Part shown: positions 55,101-64,000 of the stretch, piece after piece
Numbering within the stretch: the stretch's first letter is position 1
How the letters are laid out: each line of letters begins with the position of its first letter
Assembly: GCA_026398535.1 (NCBI GenBank)
Contig: JAPLSQ010000061.1
Coordinates: 31,934-95,933, forward strand
Source: Candidatus Sumerlaeota bacterium
GTDB lineage: Bacteria; Sumerlaeota; Sumerlaeia; Sumerlaeales; Sumerlaeaceae
Direction: 5' to 3'
Length of the DNA: 64,000 nt
Program-made: the position numbers and the translations under genes
The notes under the pieces: generated by a model
Told to the model about the DNA's origin: nothing
Databases searched by the model: none
What the model saw: only the letters and a program-made list of their open reading frames with translations

Positions 55101-57034
55101 GCCTCTATGCCGCGACCATCCGACCCGGCTTCGACGATACGGGCATGCGCTACTATTGCTCCGTGGCGCAGCCATACTTTATGCCCCGCAAAGGCGGAGC
55201 CACATACCGCGAGGAATGGGAGCGGGCGCTGACCTCGAATGCAGACATGATCATCATCACATCATGGAATGAATTCGCCGAGGGCACCAACATCGAACCC
55301 GACATCGAACACGGATTCCAATACGGCCACTTGACGCTGACCTACAGCCTGATAACCAGGGGATTTATGGAAACCGGCCGCTGGCCCAGCGCCACGAACC
55401 TCACCGTCAAACGCTTCGACATGGACGGCGGGACGCGCGGCATTGAATTCACCATCCATGCCGCCGATTATGTGACTTTCAAAAACTGCGGATTTGGCGA
55501 CAACGGCGCCCACATCAGATCCATCAAACGCAACGGCAGCGAGTTGTGGCCAGGCTCACCTGATGTCGTCATCGAGGCGGGCAAGAACAATCCGGCTCTC
55601 ACGCTCAACAATCCCGACACGGACTGCGTCTACCAGATCGAGTATTTCCCGCCCGCGCAATTCCAGATAGTCCGCGACGACCGATTCACCGATTCAAAGG
55701 GCATCGCACCGTCTTCAGAACTGCAGGGATGGAGCTCGTTCGGATTCAGCAACACGCTCGGATGGGCAGATTACGATTCCGAGACTGGAGCATACCGGGC
55801 CAATGTCGCCGCCGACTCGTCTCACTACCGCGTGGCAGGCTTCGCGGCCAACTGGGCCGAGTGGCTGCTCTACACCGATATCGGACCTGAGAACTTTGTC
55901 CGCGTCAAGTATTACGTTTACGCGGGCGGGCAGAGCGACCCGCAGGCAGGCAACCAGATACCCAACTTCCGCCTGCGCGCGCAGAGCCGCTTTGCCGTGA
56001 ACTCGATGCTGGAGGTTTTCAACCATACGAACGATCCCAGCAACCAGAACCTCGAACAGGAACTGCGCCCCTCGCGCGATCCGGGCAATCCTTCGATTTA
56101 CCGGGTGGATTTCGATCTGATCGACGTGCCTGCCATCACAGATAACGCCATCTATGAGGGCGTGCAGCGCGGGCTCGAAGCCTATGCCATCTATCCCCAA
56201 GACAACGGTTACATCGGGCTGACCGAGTCGGTCATCGGCACCTATCCGGCCTCCGCGCTCTCCAACACCGTTCCCCCGATGAAAATCTACGCGCCGTCGG
56301 CAACCGACGCCGGCGATCTCAGGCTCATGTACGACGTCGACATCAGCAAATACAATGTCCTCACGAGCACAACCATCGGAGCGTTTGCCAGCATCGACAC
56401 CTCGGCAATTGAAGCCGAACTGTCATCCTACCTGGAGACCACGGCGGGAATCACACTCGACACATCGAATGTGCCCAACAACCGCGTCGGCGTCATCAGT
56501 CGGGAATTTGTTCCCGGCTACACATTCCCCGAGCTTGTTCGCGTCGAGGAAGGCAAGCAGTATAAAATCAGTTGGCATCTGACCTCAACCCAGCAGTCAA
56601 ACCTTCAATCGCAAATGCGCGTGCGCGCGCGGTCGGTCAAGTTCGGCTGGTCGCAAAAGCTGGAGATCGGCGGGGCATGGGCGGCTGGATCGTTCAGCAA
56701 CCGCATTGCCCAGCAATCCATGCCCGGCATCGGCTGCCAGAACCCCGACAAATACACCACAGACACACAGGGTGGGTGGTATAACCTGCTCGTGCACACG
56801 CCCATGAGCGCCGATATCCGGCCCGAATTCCCTCTGGGTTCCCTGTTGTCGCTGCGCATGCCTTACATCACGGCACAACCGGGGCCGGGCATCAACGCCA
56901 ACTCGCGGCGCGATCTGCGCGTGGGGTGCGATCTGCTTGACACGCTCAGCGGCGGCGCCAACCGCGACCTCGAAAAGGGCAACTTCACGCTCGACCGCAT
57001 CGAGGTGCGCATCTACGATCTTGTCCCGGATTAA
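52142..57034 (+). CDS. Very large secreted protein with a GH99/GH71-like domain
   Basis: The 1630-residue product has a signal peptide (about 1-30, GWVLLISGLLLSAAMAGA). Beta-rich modules to about 480 include carbohydrate-binding-like segments. A calcium-loop motif DDDGDGLVDRDDDN (about 491-505) precedes a TIM-barrel-like region with VSVYFNYQTVYQNMYRAGFLGW and, near the end, TSWNEFAEGTNIEPDIEHG, with the likely catalytic Glu1044. This closing motif is typical of GH99/WbsX-type (DUF5010-like) proteins, suggesting attack on alpha-mannan-like glycans. The last 450 residues are further beta modules. It has its own promoter and no operon partners. Confidence 0.68.
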   Translation: MSGLIPFAKKATGWVLLISGLLLSAAMAGASPPSVNPVLLNKNRVINDVLFEFVPKKYYTYGSEQIGAWLYKLQLARTQDSTTTIYEEARIGESFSSRRLLGAWTPSYGEFRFTLEPSANPPFNRPAAMLLRPTSGTNTLSVYGTSLSDLNQNYDRTELTVKANGTTQGTVLMYPHVGVYPYNYSLNLNDRFSFALSGKGEIEIKALYIYDANLTVPLIKSLENLDLEIHAGEQPRDHFSPYVGIATDCALRIEGNGVGTSSTLRVENSYGGVVGEFSLSDGEQLVTTEDADPLRRRLNTSTAWPAGGAPAAGRNGILWSDGMKYFPAAWIAASPGAMSWSDGEKLVFEGPSGAVAHYMHVNLPSAVDFSAHHYLTLRLRASRGAMYNLRPQLDETAGWSDRIPASPLEQRKGQGIEGPWETVTFNMQSFQSVYAPKTAKMNRMVLVIGHDPLNSPAPNTMIRLEIDWVAAHSGITPDTLAAKETLFGNNLDDDGDGLVDRDDDNYRVEHPVSVYFNYQTVYQNMYRAGFLGWRHAGSGQSGQPIYIDPEQFSPAIAGKRQIVSTFYPLDYVRHPNYELPPYNEFADQTTSGIWPGSCPNPYLPPTEQFRSLNLDYDSLGCVEEYDTENLSWVRAQVSLARRFGVHGFIYNDQGLDPSIGSEYSNLAMTSVLNSFAYDEWKDNPFHLASFYSTTLRDCPQDIINDLGYIINFRANTTASYIKTANKPVVFIYPSINPEYPVNRTADWPAIYDGLLDLGNNNYDGRLNAPNANIGTSNTLSLTFDRYQTDTYGRMVPGMMDSVEVFDKDMNPITQIDCGTTIARAYYYQEGWSTEDVPGGRYQTYDYTHMRQPAGSPKPGYASMILPLPASAAYLKLRMFGFGAASEVAGTQQNCELRINGDGGPAGLSFPTVYGWTYYLFHLRNLPATFDNSPSSLPSNELPLSMWGDIPERVRHIDEKPDREHMFDGEANYGSSCHDSRIEVSFPRLYAATIRPGFDDTGMRYYCSVAQPYFMPRKGGATYREEWERALTSNADMIIITSWNEFAEGTNIEPDIEHGFQYGHLTLTYSLITRGFMETGRWPSATNLTVKRFDMDGGTRGIEFTIHAADYVTFKNCGFGDNGAHIRSIKRNGSELWPGSPDVVIEAGKNNPALTLNNPDTDCVYQIEYFPPAQFQIVRDDRFTDSKGIAPSSELQGWSSFGFSNTLGWADYDSETGAYRANVAADSSHYRVAGFAANWAEWLLYTDIGPENFVRVKYYVYAGGQSDPQAGNQIPNFRLRAQSRFAVNSMLEVFNHTNDPSNQNLEQELRPSRDPGNPSIYRVDFDLIDVPAITDNAIYEGVQRGLEAYAIYPQDNGYIGLTESVIGTYPASALSNTVPPMKIYAPSATDAGDLRLMYDVDISKYNVLTSTTIGAFASIDTSAIEAELSSYLETTAGITLDTSNVPNNRVGVISREFVPGYTFPELVRVEEGKQYKISWHLTSTQQSNLQSQMRVRARSVKFGWSQKLEIGGAWAAGSFSNRIAQQSMPGIGCQNPDKYTTDTQGGWYNLLVHTPMSADIRPEFPLGSLLSLRMPYITAQPGPGINANSRRDLRVGCDLLDTLSGGANRDLEKGNFTLDRIEVRIYDLVPD

Positions 57035-57044
57035 CCCCAATAGC

Positions 57045-57390
57045 GACGTCGTGGTCGGGCTGTGTGTGGCGGCTAAGGACGATGTGGCGCCGGTCGGTTG
57101 TGGGCAGATGCACGTCAATCATCTGGATCGAGCAGAGCTTGTTGATGATCGCGCCAGGCGTGAGTTCTGCGGCGATGTTGTGTGCCTGGTTGCGCAGCGT
57201 GACGTGAAAGCAGTGTGCGAGGAAGCTGATGAAGATGTGCGCTTCGATGCGATTGTCGCGCTGATGCCAGATCGGGCGGATGCGAAGGTCGCCTTTGAGA
57301 TCCGTTGAAGGCCTGCTCGATTTGGACCAGCAACAGATACAGTTCCCAAAGCGCCACAGGCCCGGTTGTCGCAAGGTTGGAACGCAAGTT
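57045..57390 (-). mobile_element. IS1634-family transposase remnant (C-terminal part)
   Basis: Two frames together give the C-terminus of an IS1634-type transposase. ALWELYLLLVQIEQAFNG lies in one frame; a frameshift near 57305 leads to DLKGDLRIRPIWHQRDNRIE, AHIFISFLAHCFHVTLR and IQMIDVHLPTTDRRHIVLSR in the other. The last Glu-containing catalytic block (EQAF..LKGDL..R) is recognisable. Sequence to 57533 upstream of the GDPD gene shows no further coding content. The element is inactive. Confidence 0.8.
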
Positions 57391-57533
57391 GTGAAAGTCG
57401 GGTATCCAAGGGCGTCCTGTTCTATGGCCTTAAATGTGATTCTGTTGCATTGCGCGGATGGATCACCATCTCTAATCCATATCTCCGAGGGATACGAAAT
57501 TTCTAATTCTCAGATGCTTCGTAAGGAATCCGT

Positions 57534-59114
57534 ATGAAATCCATCAATTTGCATGTCAGTCACGCCTGTTATACGGTTGCGCTGGTGGCATTAATACTTG
57601 TCAATCAGGCGGTGTTACCAGCCGTCATCTCAGTTGGCCATCGCGGGAATTCCAGTTTCGCCCCTGAAAACACTGTGGCCGCCATCAATGCCACAAGAGG
57701 CAAGGCGGACTGGGTGGAATTCGATGTGCACAAATCATTGGATGGCGCGCTGGTGGTCATCCATGACGACACGGTGAACCGGACGACAACCGGCACAGGT
57801 TCCGTTGCCAGCATGACGCTCAGCCAGTTGCGCGCACTCGACGCGGGGGTGAAATTCGATCCATACTTCACCAGCGAGAAAATACCGACATTTGATGAAG
57901 CGGTCAACGCCGCGTTAGCCAATGGACTGATCCCGTTGATCGAACGCAAAGCTTCATCGGTCACGCCGGCCGATCTGTCCAATGCGCTTGCCGCGCTCGG
58001 GGCAACGACCGGCGTTGTTGTGCAGTCGTTTGACTGGAATTTCATCCGCGACCTTCACACGCTCAATCCGGTGATCAGGATCGGGGTGCTCGGGAGCGGA
58101 ACCCTGACAACCGCATCCATCAGTCAGGCCAAATCCGATGGCTCGGAGATGATCGCATGGGAGCAGGGTGGTGTCACCCCGTCTGTGGTTGCCGCTGTTC
58201 ATTCCTACGGCTTGAACATGCTCGCATGGACCGTCGATGGCTTGGCGATTCCTACTGTTTATGATCGCGGTGTTGACGGCATCATCTCAAATGATCCCGG
58301 TCTTGTCAGTGAAGTGGCAGGCAGGAATCCCTATGTGCCGGGTTCGCTGGAGACGGATCTGATCGCCTATTGGAAACTTGATGACAATCTGACGAGCGTG
58401 GCGCCGGAATTTGTTGCCGATTCAAAAGGCGCAAACACGGGCGCCGTGGCGGGCGCTCCCGCGTGGGCGACTCCGCCGACGGCCATGTTTGGCGGCGCAG
58501 TACTGCTCGACGGCGTGGATGACGCCGTCGTCATGCCAAGCAATCCCGTTCTCGACATTGGCGTCAATGGCTGCGGGATTTCTTTGTGGGTGAAACTTGA
58601 CCAGTTGCCTTCCGAGCAGTCGGTCTCGTATGCCGGCATCTATGACTCGGTGGAGGATTCTTACGTCTTGTATGTTGACAAGTCGAACAACGAACTGCGT
58701 GTCAAGTTCACGGCGGGAGCCGACGCTGTGCGGCCCGGAATCCCCTCTTCCTCTCTCGAAAAAACGAGATGGCATCATATCGCGGCGGTCTATAACGGCA
58801 ATTGGGGGGCGCTCGCGGGCGAGTCGCGCATCTATTTCGACGGCAAGCTCAAAGACAATCATGCCGGGAAAGACGGCAGCTCCTCGCCTTACAAGGGCAT
58901 GACGGGCTTGGTCAAACCCGGCCAGATTGGCGCAATAGGACGCAATGGCAGCCAAGCTTCCGGTTATTTCAAGTGGCGTGTCGATGATGTGGCGTTATGG
59001 AAGCGCCCATTGAGCATGCCCGAGATTCAGCAAATTTATGCCGCCGGCCTTACAGGGCAACCGTTGTCAGCGTTGTTGCCCATCACGCGTGTCGGAGACT
59101 GGACGCTTTACTGA
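57534..59114 (+). CDS. Secreted glycerophosphodiester phosphodiesterase with C-terminal LamG domain
   Basis: The 526-residue product starts at ATG 57534, with AAGGA seven bases upstream, and a signal peptide to about residue 30. The GDPD domain has the catalytic residues: GHRGNSSFAPENT (His36, Arg37), VEFDVHKSLDG (Glu62, Asp64) and VVIHDDTVNRTT (His77). Its end (DGIISNDPGLV) completes the barrel. Residues 280-505 form a LamG/ConA-like domain (LIAYWKLDDN, AVLLDGVDDAVVM, ISLWVKLDQLP, HHIAAVYNG, WRVDDVALWKRPLS). It would hydrolyse glycerophosphodiesters outside the cell, possibly while bound to polysaccharide. Confidence 0.87.
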   Translation: MKSINLHVSHACYTVALVALILVNQAVLPAVISVGHRGNSSFAPENTVAAINATRGKADWVEFDVHKSLDGALVVIHDDTVNRTTTGTGSVASMTLSQLRALDAGVKFDPYFTSEKIPTFDEAVNAALANGLIPLIERKASSVTPADLSNALAALGATTGVVVQSFDWNFIRDLHTLNPVIRIGVLGSGTLTTASISQAKSDGSEMIAWEQGGVTPSVVAAVHSYGLNMLAWTVDGLAIPTVYDRGVDGIISNDPGLVSEVAGRNPYVPGSLETDLIAYWKLDDNLTSVAPEFVADSKGANTGAVAGAPAWATPPTAMFGGAVLLDGVDDAVVMPSNPVLDIGVNGCGISLWVKLDQLPSEQSVSYAGIYDSVEDSYVLYVDKSNNELRVKFTAGADAVRPGIPSSSLEKTRWHHIAAVYNGNWGALAGESRIYFDGKLKDNHAGKDGSSSPYKGMTGLVKPGQIGAIGRNGSQASGYFKWRVDDVALWKRPLSMPEIQQIYAAGLTGQPLSALLPITRVGDWTLY

Positions 59115-59151
59115 TCGCAGACCGGGGAATCGGGGGTGCGGTCAGAAATGT

Positions 59152-60441
59152 TTACAGTCGGCTGAGCGCCTTGCGTCCGATGTCTCGACGGTAATGCGCG
59201 CCATCGAAGCGGATTTTAACGGTTTCCGTGTAGGCGGCGTCGATGGCATGGGGCAAAGTGCGTGCGAGCGCCGTGACGCCCAGCACACGCCCGCCTGACA
59301 CAATGACATCTGATCCCCGTTGTGTCGTGCCGGCATGAAACACGACCGCGCGGTCGTCAAATTTCACGTCTTCGAGTCCCGTGATCACCGCTCCTTTTTC
59401 GGGCTTGTCGGGATAACCGCGGGCGGCCATGACAACGCAAACCGCCGATGCCTCTTTCCATTGCAGCGAGTGCTCGTGAAGCGTGCCTTCGCAGACGGCC
59501 TCCACGAGATCGATCAGGTCGTTTTCCAGTCTTGGCAGAATGACTTGGGTTTCGGGGTCGCCGAAACGGCAGTTGAATTCAAGCACGCGCGGCCCTTCGT
59601 CGGTGATCATCAGTCCGGCATAGATCACGCCCTTGTAGACAATCCCCCGGCGCTGGAACTCTGACTGCAGAGGAAGCAGGACTGTCTCGCGAATTTCATG
59701 CATAAGGTCGGGTGTGACCACTGGCGCGGGGGAATAGGCGCCCATGCCGCCGGTGTTCGGGCCAAGGTCATTGTCGCACAGCGGCTTGTGGTCCTGCGCG
59801 CTCGACATGGGCAGAAGGGCATTGCCGTCGGTGAACGCAAGGATGCTCGCCTCCTCGCCCACAAGACACTCCTCGACAACAATGCGCCGGCTTGACTCGC
59901 CGAACTCGCGCGCGTCAAGGTTTCGTCGGATGGCTTCCTCGGCCTGTTCCATTGTCCGCGCCACGACCACGCCTTTCCCCGCCGCGAGACCGTCGGCTTT
60001 GATGACGACAGGCGCTCCGAGCGAGCGAGCGCACCTGAGCGCCGGCCGCGCCTCTTCGAAAGTCTGCGATTCGGCCGTCGGGATGCGCGCCGTGCTCATG
60101 ATTTCCTTGGCGAAAGACTTGCTGGCTTCAAGCTGCGCGGCGGCGCGGCAGGGGCCGAATATTTTCATTCCTGCCGCCTCGAACGCATCCACGATGCCCT
60201 CGGCAAGCGGCGCCTCCGGGCCGACAATCGTATAATCAATCCCGAGATTCGCCGCCCGCTGGATGAGCTTGGAATACTCGCCGCCATATTCCGTCGTGAA
60301 CGTAACGGCATCCTGCGCAATGCCCGCGTTGCCCGGCGTGCAATAGACTTCAAGCAGCCTGGGGCTCTGGCGCAGTTTCCAGATAATCGCGTGCTCGCGG
60401 CCGCCGCCGCCGATCACAAGTATCTTTTTACGGTCTCTCAT
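59152..60441 (-). CDS. purD: Phosphoribosylamine-glycine ligase
   Basis: PurD (GAR synthetase) joins phosphoribosylamine and glycine using ATP, the second step of purine synthesis. The 429-residue product begins KKILVIGGGGREHAIIWKL. The ATP-grasp region has APVVIKADGLAAGKGVVVA, VVEECLVGEEASILAFTDG, DHKPLCDNDLGPNTGGMGAY and LEFNCRFGDPETQVILP. Its start ATG at 60441 follows purM by 41 bases. As an unfused enzyme it lacks the purM and purN domains seen in eukaryotes. Confidence 0.97.
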   Translation of the reverse strand: MRDRKKILVIGGGGREHAIIWKLRQSPRLLEVYCTPGNAGIAQDAVTFTTEYGGEYSKLIQRAANLGIDYTIVGPEAPLAEGIVDAFEAAGMKIFGPCRAAAQLEASKSFAKEIMSTARIPTAESQTFEEARPALRCARSLGAPVVIKADGLAAGKGVVVARTMEQAEEAIRRNLDAREFGESSRRIVVEECLVGEEASILAFTDGNALLPMSSAQDHKPLCDNDLGPNTGGMGAYSPAPVVTPDLMHEIRETVLLPLQSEFQRRGIVYKGVIYAGLMITDEGPRVLEFNCRFGDPETQVILPRLENDLIDLVEAVCEGTLHEHSLQWKEASAVCVVMAARGYPDKPEKGAVITGLEDVKFDDRAVVFHAGTTQRGSDVIVSGGRVLGVTALARTLPHAIDAAYTETVKIRFDGAHYRRDIGRKALSRL

Positions 60442-60482
60442 TCAATTGATCTCATCGCATGTCATAGCAGAAGATGAAAATG

Positions 60483-61496
60483 TCACAATTCCACCATCGT
60501 CTTGCCGCATCCTTTGACAATCTCGCCGACGACAAGCGCGCGTTCGCCTGCCGCCAGAGCCGCGCGCATGATGCGCGCGTGTTCGCCTGGCGCCGCGACT
60601 GCCATGAAACCGATGCCCATATTGAAAGTCCGCAGCATCTCACCATAATCCACCGGACCAAGGCGCTGGATGAGCTTGAAGATGGGCGGCGTCTCCCAGC
60701 GGTTCTTAAAGACAAACGCGTCGGCGCCGCGCGGCAGCACGCGGCAGAGGTTGCCGGGAATGCCGCCGCCCGTGATGTGGGCAAAACCCTTTATGTCGGC
60801 GCGCGCTTTTCTCAGGCATGACGCCAGTTTCACATAGATTTTCGTCGGTCGCAGCATCGCGCTCATCAGCGATTCGCCCAGTTCTTTCATGCGGACATCA
60901 GCCCGCAAGCCGGACGATTCGAGCAGGACGCGCCGGGCAAGGGAATAGCCGTTCGAGTGCAGACCCGATGACTCAAATCCAAACACGAGATCGCCCGGTT
61001 TGATCCGGCGGCCGTCGATGATTTTGGCTCCATCCACAATGCCCACACCAAAACCCGCCAAGTCAAATTCCTCTGGCTTATAAAGGCCTGGCATCTCCGC
61101 GGTCTCGCCACCAAGCAGCGGCATTCCGGCAATTTCACATCCCTTGATAACGCCCCGCAGAATGGTTTTGGCTTCGCGCGCGTTGAGCCGTCCCGTGGCG
61201 AAATAATCGAGAAAGAAAAGCGGCTGCGCTCCGCACACAATAAGGTCATTCACAACCATCGCCACAAGATCGATGCCGATGGTCGCCAGTTTTCGCGACA
61301 TCTGCGCCACCAGCAGTTTCGTGCCCACCCCGTCGGTTGAGGCCGCCAGCATCGGGCGCTTCATCCCGCGCGTCCGCAACGGGAACAGCCCGCTGAACCC
61401 CCCGATCAGCTTGTTGCCCGCGCGCAGGTGCGCCACCAGCTTGTCCGCCTCACGGATGCTCACTCCCGCGGCCTCATATGTCACGGGTTTCGTCAT
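60483..61496 (-). CDS. purM: Phosphoribosylformylglycinamidine cyclo-ligase
   Basis: PurM (AIR synthetase) closes the imidazole ring in step five of purine synthesis. The 337-residue product contains the family motifs LAASTDGVGTKLLVAQM, DLVAMVVNDLIVCGAQPLFFLDYFATG, GGETAEMPGLYKPEEFDLAGF, HSNGYSLARR and FAHITGGGIPGNLCR. It precedes purD and lies 85 bases downstream of gyrA on the same strand; FolD for the formyl donor is at 6122. The gyrA > purM > purD order is not one I know from model organisms. Confidence 0.97.
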   Translation of the reverse strand: MTKPVTYEAAGVSIREADKLVAHLRAGNKLIGGFSGLFPLRTRGMKRPMLAASTDGVGTKLLVAQMSRKLATIGIDLVAMVVNDLIVCGAQPLFFLDYFATGRLNAREAKTILRGVIKGCEIAGMPLLGGETAEMPGLYKPEEFDLAGFGVGIVDGAKIIDGRRIKPGDLVFGFESSGLHSNGYSLARRVLLESSGLRADVRMKELGESLMSAMLRPTKIYVKLASCLRKARADIKGFAHITGGGIPGNLCRVLPRGADAFVFKNRWETPPIFKLIQRLGPVDYGEMLRTFNMGIGFMAVAAPGEHARIMRAALAAGERALVVGEIVKGCGKTMVEL

Positions 61497-61581
61497 AACC
61501 GGGAACTTCTTTCCCGCTCAGTATTGGCCGGGCTGGACGCCTTGCGTTCCAGCCTGTTGGAGGAATCCTCATCGCTGCTTA

Positions 61582-64000
61582 TCATGGGTTGGTGTCATCT
61601 GGCTCGGTTTCGGTCTCACCCGAAGAATCACCCTCCCCGGCTTCTTCTCCCTCCTCCTCCTTTTCAGCAATCCGGGCAACACTGACCACTGCGTCGCCTT
61701 CGCTGAGATTGATGAAACGCACACCCTGAGTGTTGCGCGAAATAACCCTGATGTCCGCCACGCGCGAGCGGATGGAAACGCCATTATGCGTGATCATAAT
61801 AAGTTCGTCGTCGCCGATAACTTCTTTGACAGCGACAACAAGGCCATTGCGCTCGGTGGTCTTTATGTTGATGACGCCCTTGCCGCCGCGGTTGATCAGG
61901 CGATAGTCCTCCACATCGCTCCGCTTGCCGTAACCGTTTTCGCACACGGTGAGCAGCGTGGCGCCGGTGCGCGGAGCTTCAAGGCCAATGACCACATCGT
62001 CCTTGTTCAGAGAAATACCGCGCACGCCTCCGGTGAACCTGCCCATTGGCCGGACATCTGTTTCGTGGAAGCGGATTGCCATGCCATGATGGGTCGCCAG
62101 AATGATCTCGCTCTGGCCGTTGGTCAGTTTGACATCAACCAGCGTGTCGTTCTCGTCGATCTTGATCGCTTTGATGCCGATTTTGCGCGGATTGTTGTAA
62201 AGCGACAGAGCTTGTTTGCACACCTGTCCCCGCGCGGTCGCGAAAATGAGAAAATGGTCATCGTCAAACTCGCGCATTGGCAGGATGGCCATGATCTTCT
62301 CTCCGGGATCGAGCTGGAGCATGTTCACGACAGGCCGGCCTTTAGTGGCGCGCCCGCCCTGCGGCAGTTCGTAAACCTTGAGCCAGTGCGCCTGCCCCTT
62401 GTCGGTGAAGAACATCAGATAGTTGTGCGTTGTTCCGATGAACAGGTTCTCCACCCAATCCTCTTCCTTGGTCTCCGCGCCGGTGATGCCTTTGCCGCCG
62501 CGGCGTTGCCGGCGGTATTGGTCGGTCGGGGTGCGCTTGATGTAACCGGCGTGTGTGATCGTAATGACCATGTTTTCATCGGCGATGAGATCCTCGATGG
62601 AGAATTCGCCTGTTTCGTCAACGATCTCGGTGCGGCGGTCGTCATTGAAACGCTTTTTTATGTCGAGCATCTCCGCGCGGACGATCTTCCAGACCTCCTG
62701 CGCATCGTCAAGGATTGCGCGGAAACGGGTGATGGCTTTCACCAGTTCGCCGCGCTCCTCGTACAGTTTTAATTTTTCGAGTTGCGTGAGTTGCGACAGG
62801 CGCATCGCGAGGATGGCCGCGGCCTGCTCCTCGCTAAGCGGCACCGTGGCGTTGGCGCCGGGGTTGAGTTCGCGCGCCATCTCAACGGGGACCTTGAACG
62901 AAGCCATAAGTTGCGTCTTGGCGTCGTCGGCGCTGGCGGCGTTGCGGATGATCCGCACGATGGCGTCAATGTTGTCCTGAACGACACACAGACCGTGAAC
63001 GATGTGCAGGCGTCTTTCCGCCTTGTCCAGCTCGAACCGCGTGCGCCGCACGATAACATCGCGCCGGTGGTTAAGGAAGAGATGGATCATCTTCGGCAAC
63101 GACAGGTAGCGCGGGCGCCCGTCCACAAGCGCCAGCATGATGACGCCAAATGTTGTCTGCATTTGGGTGTGCTTGTACAGGTTGTTGATAATCACCTCGG
63201 GCATTTCGCCCTTCTTGAGTTCAATCACGACGCGCATGCCGTCGCGATCGCTCTCGTCACGCAGATCGCTGATTCCCGTGATGCGCTTGTCGCGCACGAG
63301 CCCGGCGATCTCCTCGATGAGCCGCGCCTTGTTGACCTGGTAGGGAATTTCGCTGATGATGATGGCGTCCTTGCCGCCCTTGAGCTGTTCGGTGCGCACG
63401 CGCGCGCGCATGACAATGCGCCCGCGACCGGTGGAATAGGCGTCGATGATGCCCTTGCGCCCATAGATGTAAGCCCCTGTCGGGAAATCCGGCCCCTTGA
63501 TGTGCTTCATGAGGTCGGCGACGGTGGCGTTGGGCTTGTCGATCATGGCGACGCAGGCGTCGATCGTCTCGCCAAGGTTGTGCGGCGGAATGTTGGTGGC
63601 CATGCCGACAGCGATGCCGCAGCTGCCGTTGACAAGCAGGTTGGGGAACGCGCTGGGCAGAACAGTGGGTTCGAGCGCGGAACCGTCATAATTAGGCTGC
63701 CAGTCCGCCGTGTTCTTTTCGAGGTCCTGCAGGAGGAGTTCAGCGAAGCGCGACAGGCGCGACTCAGTATATCGCATGGCCGCGGGCGGATCGCCGTCGA
63801 CCGAGCCGAAGTTGCCCTGGCCGTCGATAAGCATGTAACGCATGGAGAAATTCTGCGCCATGCGCACGAGGGTGTCGTAGATGGCGGCGTCACCGTGGGG
63901 ATGGTAGTTGCCCATGACGGCGCCCACGCTCTTGGCGCTTTTCTCGGTCCTGTGGGTGGGGCCGAAACCCAGCTCGTGCATCGCGTAGATGATGCGGCGA
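61582..64000 (-). CDS. gyrA: DNA gyrase subunit A (5' end outside window)
   Basis: The frame enters at the right edge as [20 protein letters not shown] and ends at 61582 after about 806 residues. Landmarks are [18 protein letters not shown], the catalytic Tyr in [15 protein letters not shown], and the GyrA-box QRRGGKG, which separates gyrase from topoisomerase IV. The C-terminal beta-pinwheel follows, closing with a strongly acidic tail ([20 protein letters not shown]). The position equivalent to E. coli Ser83 is Ala, while Asp87 is retained. Gyrase introduces negative supercoils; gyrB is not in the window. Confidence 0.96.
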   Translation of the reverse strand, partial: RRIIYAMHELGFGPTHRTEKSAKSVGAVMGNYHPHGDAAIYDTLVRMAQNFSMRYMLIDGQGNFGSVDGDPPAAMRYTESRLSRFAELLLQDLEKNTADWQPNYDGSALEPTVLPSAFPNLLVNGSCGIAVGMATNIPPHNLGETIDACVAMIDKPNATVADLMKHIKGPDFPTGAYIYGRKGIIDAYSTGRGRIVMRARVRTEQLKGGKDAIIISEIPYQVNKARLIEEIAGLVRDKRITGISDLRDESDRDGMRVVIELKKGEMPEVIINNLYKHTQMQTTFGVIMLALVDGRPRYLSLPKMIHLFLNHRRDVIVRRTRFELDKAERRLHIVHGLCVVQDNIDAIVRIIRNAASADDAKTQLMASFKVPVEMARELNPGANATVPLSEEQAAAILAMRLSQLTQLEKLKLYEERGELVKAITRFRAILDDAQEVWKIVRAEMLDIKKRFNDDRRTEIVDETGEFSIEDLIADENMVITITHAGYIKRTPTDQYRRQRRGGKGITGAETKEEDWVENLFIGTTHNYLMFFTDKGQAHWLKVYELPQGGRATKGRPVVNMLQLDPGEKIMAILPMREFDDDHFLIFATARGQVCKQALSLYNNPRKIGIKAIKIDENDTLVDVKLTNGQSEIILATHHGMAIRFHETDVRPMGRFTGGVRGISLNKDDVVIGLEAPRTGATLLTVCENGYGKRSDVEDYRLINRGGKGVINIKTTERNGLVVAVKEVIGDDELIMITHNGVSIRSRVADIRVISRNTQGVRFINLSEGDAVVSVARIAEKEEEGEEAGEGDSSGETETEPDDTNP

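Noticed and set aside
1..64000. CRISPR array, prophage or restriction/defence island
   Set aside because: No regularly spaced repeats with unique spacers, phage structural genes or cas/defence genes were seen. The tandem repeats found have no spacers.

Overview
The window comes from a GC-rich diderm (Gram-negative) bacterium. KdsA (Kdo for LPS), Lgt plus Lnt (outer-membrane lipoprotein maturation), PlsC, UppP, an HtrA-type periplasmic protease and many signal-peptide proteins all point to an outer membrane. Large secreted hydrolases, LamG/FG-GAP/CARDB-type proteins, SGNH proteins and a GldA/F/G-type ABC cassette resemble PVC/FCB-adjacent or candidate-phylum genomes (for example Sumerlaeota or Hydrogenedentota). 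That placement is inference; no rRNA or tRNA gene was found in the window to test it.

Layout. 1-3.1 kb: two membrane-anchored SGNH-hydrolase proteins (the first cut by the window edge), then a short receiver-domain remnant. 3.4-9.6 kb, minus: a tightly coupled run glycoside-hydrolase-like protein > folD > lnt > ymdB-like phosphoesterase, with ATGA overlaps. 9.6-11.7 kb: an orphan metal-type ABC ATPase and an HtrA protease. 11.8-17.2 kb, minus: GldA-type ATPase > repetitive lipoprotein > GldF-type permease > GldG-type protein > DUF4340 protein. 17.2-19.2 kb: uppP and a gene-poor stretch holding a candidate small RNA with a textbook terminator. 19.2-23.4 kb: a glycosyltransferase facing the overlapping aroC > aroK-cmk fusion > plsC operon. 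23.6-28.6 kb: a LysE-type exporter, a Hrq1/MrfA-type helicase, rplU-rpmA, a small membrane protein and a frameshifted remnant. 28.6-35.1 kb: an oxidoreductase, a 1571-residue gingipain-type (C25) protease and secG, separated by a decamer repeat array. 35.2-37.6 kb: icd and a PPK2 kinase.

37.7-57.5 kb is the accessory part: an IS110 remnant immediately in front of an FG-GAP protein, two IS1634-type transposase remnants, several large proteins of unknown function, and islands of core genes (lgt, a VKOR-thioredoxin fusion, hslV, rpsL, a sugar-1-P guanylyltransferase, a phosphoglycolate-type phosphatase, kdsA). It ends with a 1630-residue GH99-like secreted protein. 57.5-64 kb: a secreted GDPD-LamG protein and the gyrA > purM > purD gene run, gyrA being cut by the window edge.

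Common themes are envelope assembly (Lgt, Lnt, SecG, HtrA, UppP, PlsC, KdsA, glycosyltransferase), oxidative folding, and secreted carbohydrate- or protein-degrading enzymes. Many exported or membrane proteins carry Pro/Ala-rich low-complexity tails or linkers. I found no CRISPR array, prophage, intact IS or obvious defence island. The most novel-looking items are the AroK-Cmk fusion, the decamer arrays with a duplicated secG end, the 25-bp direct repeats around the manC/gph pair, the candidate ncRNA at 18.8-19.1 kb, and rpsL sitting outside a str operon next to hslV.
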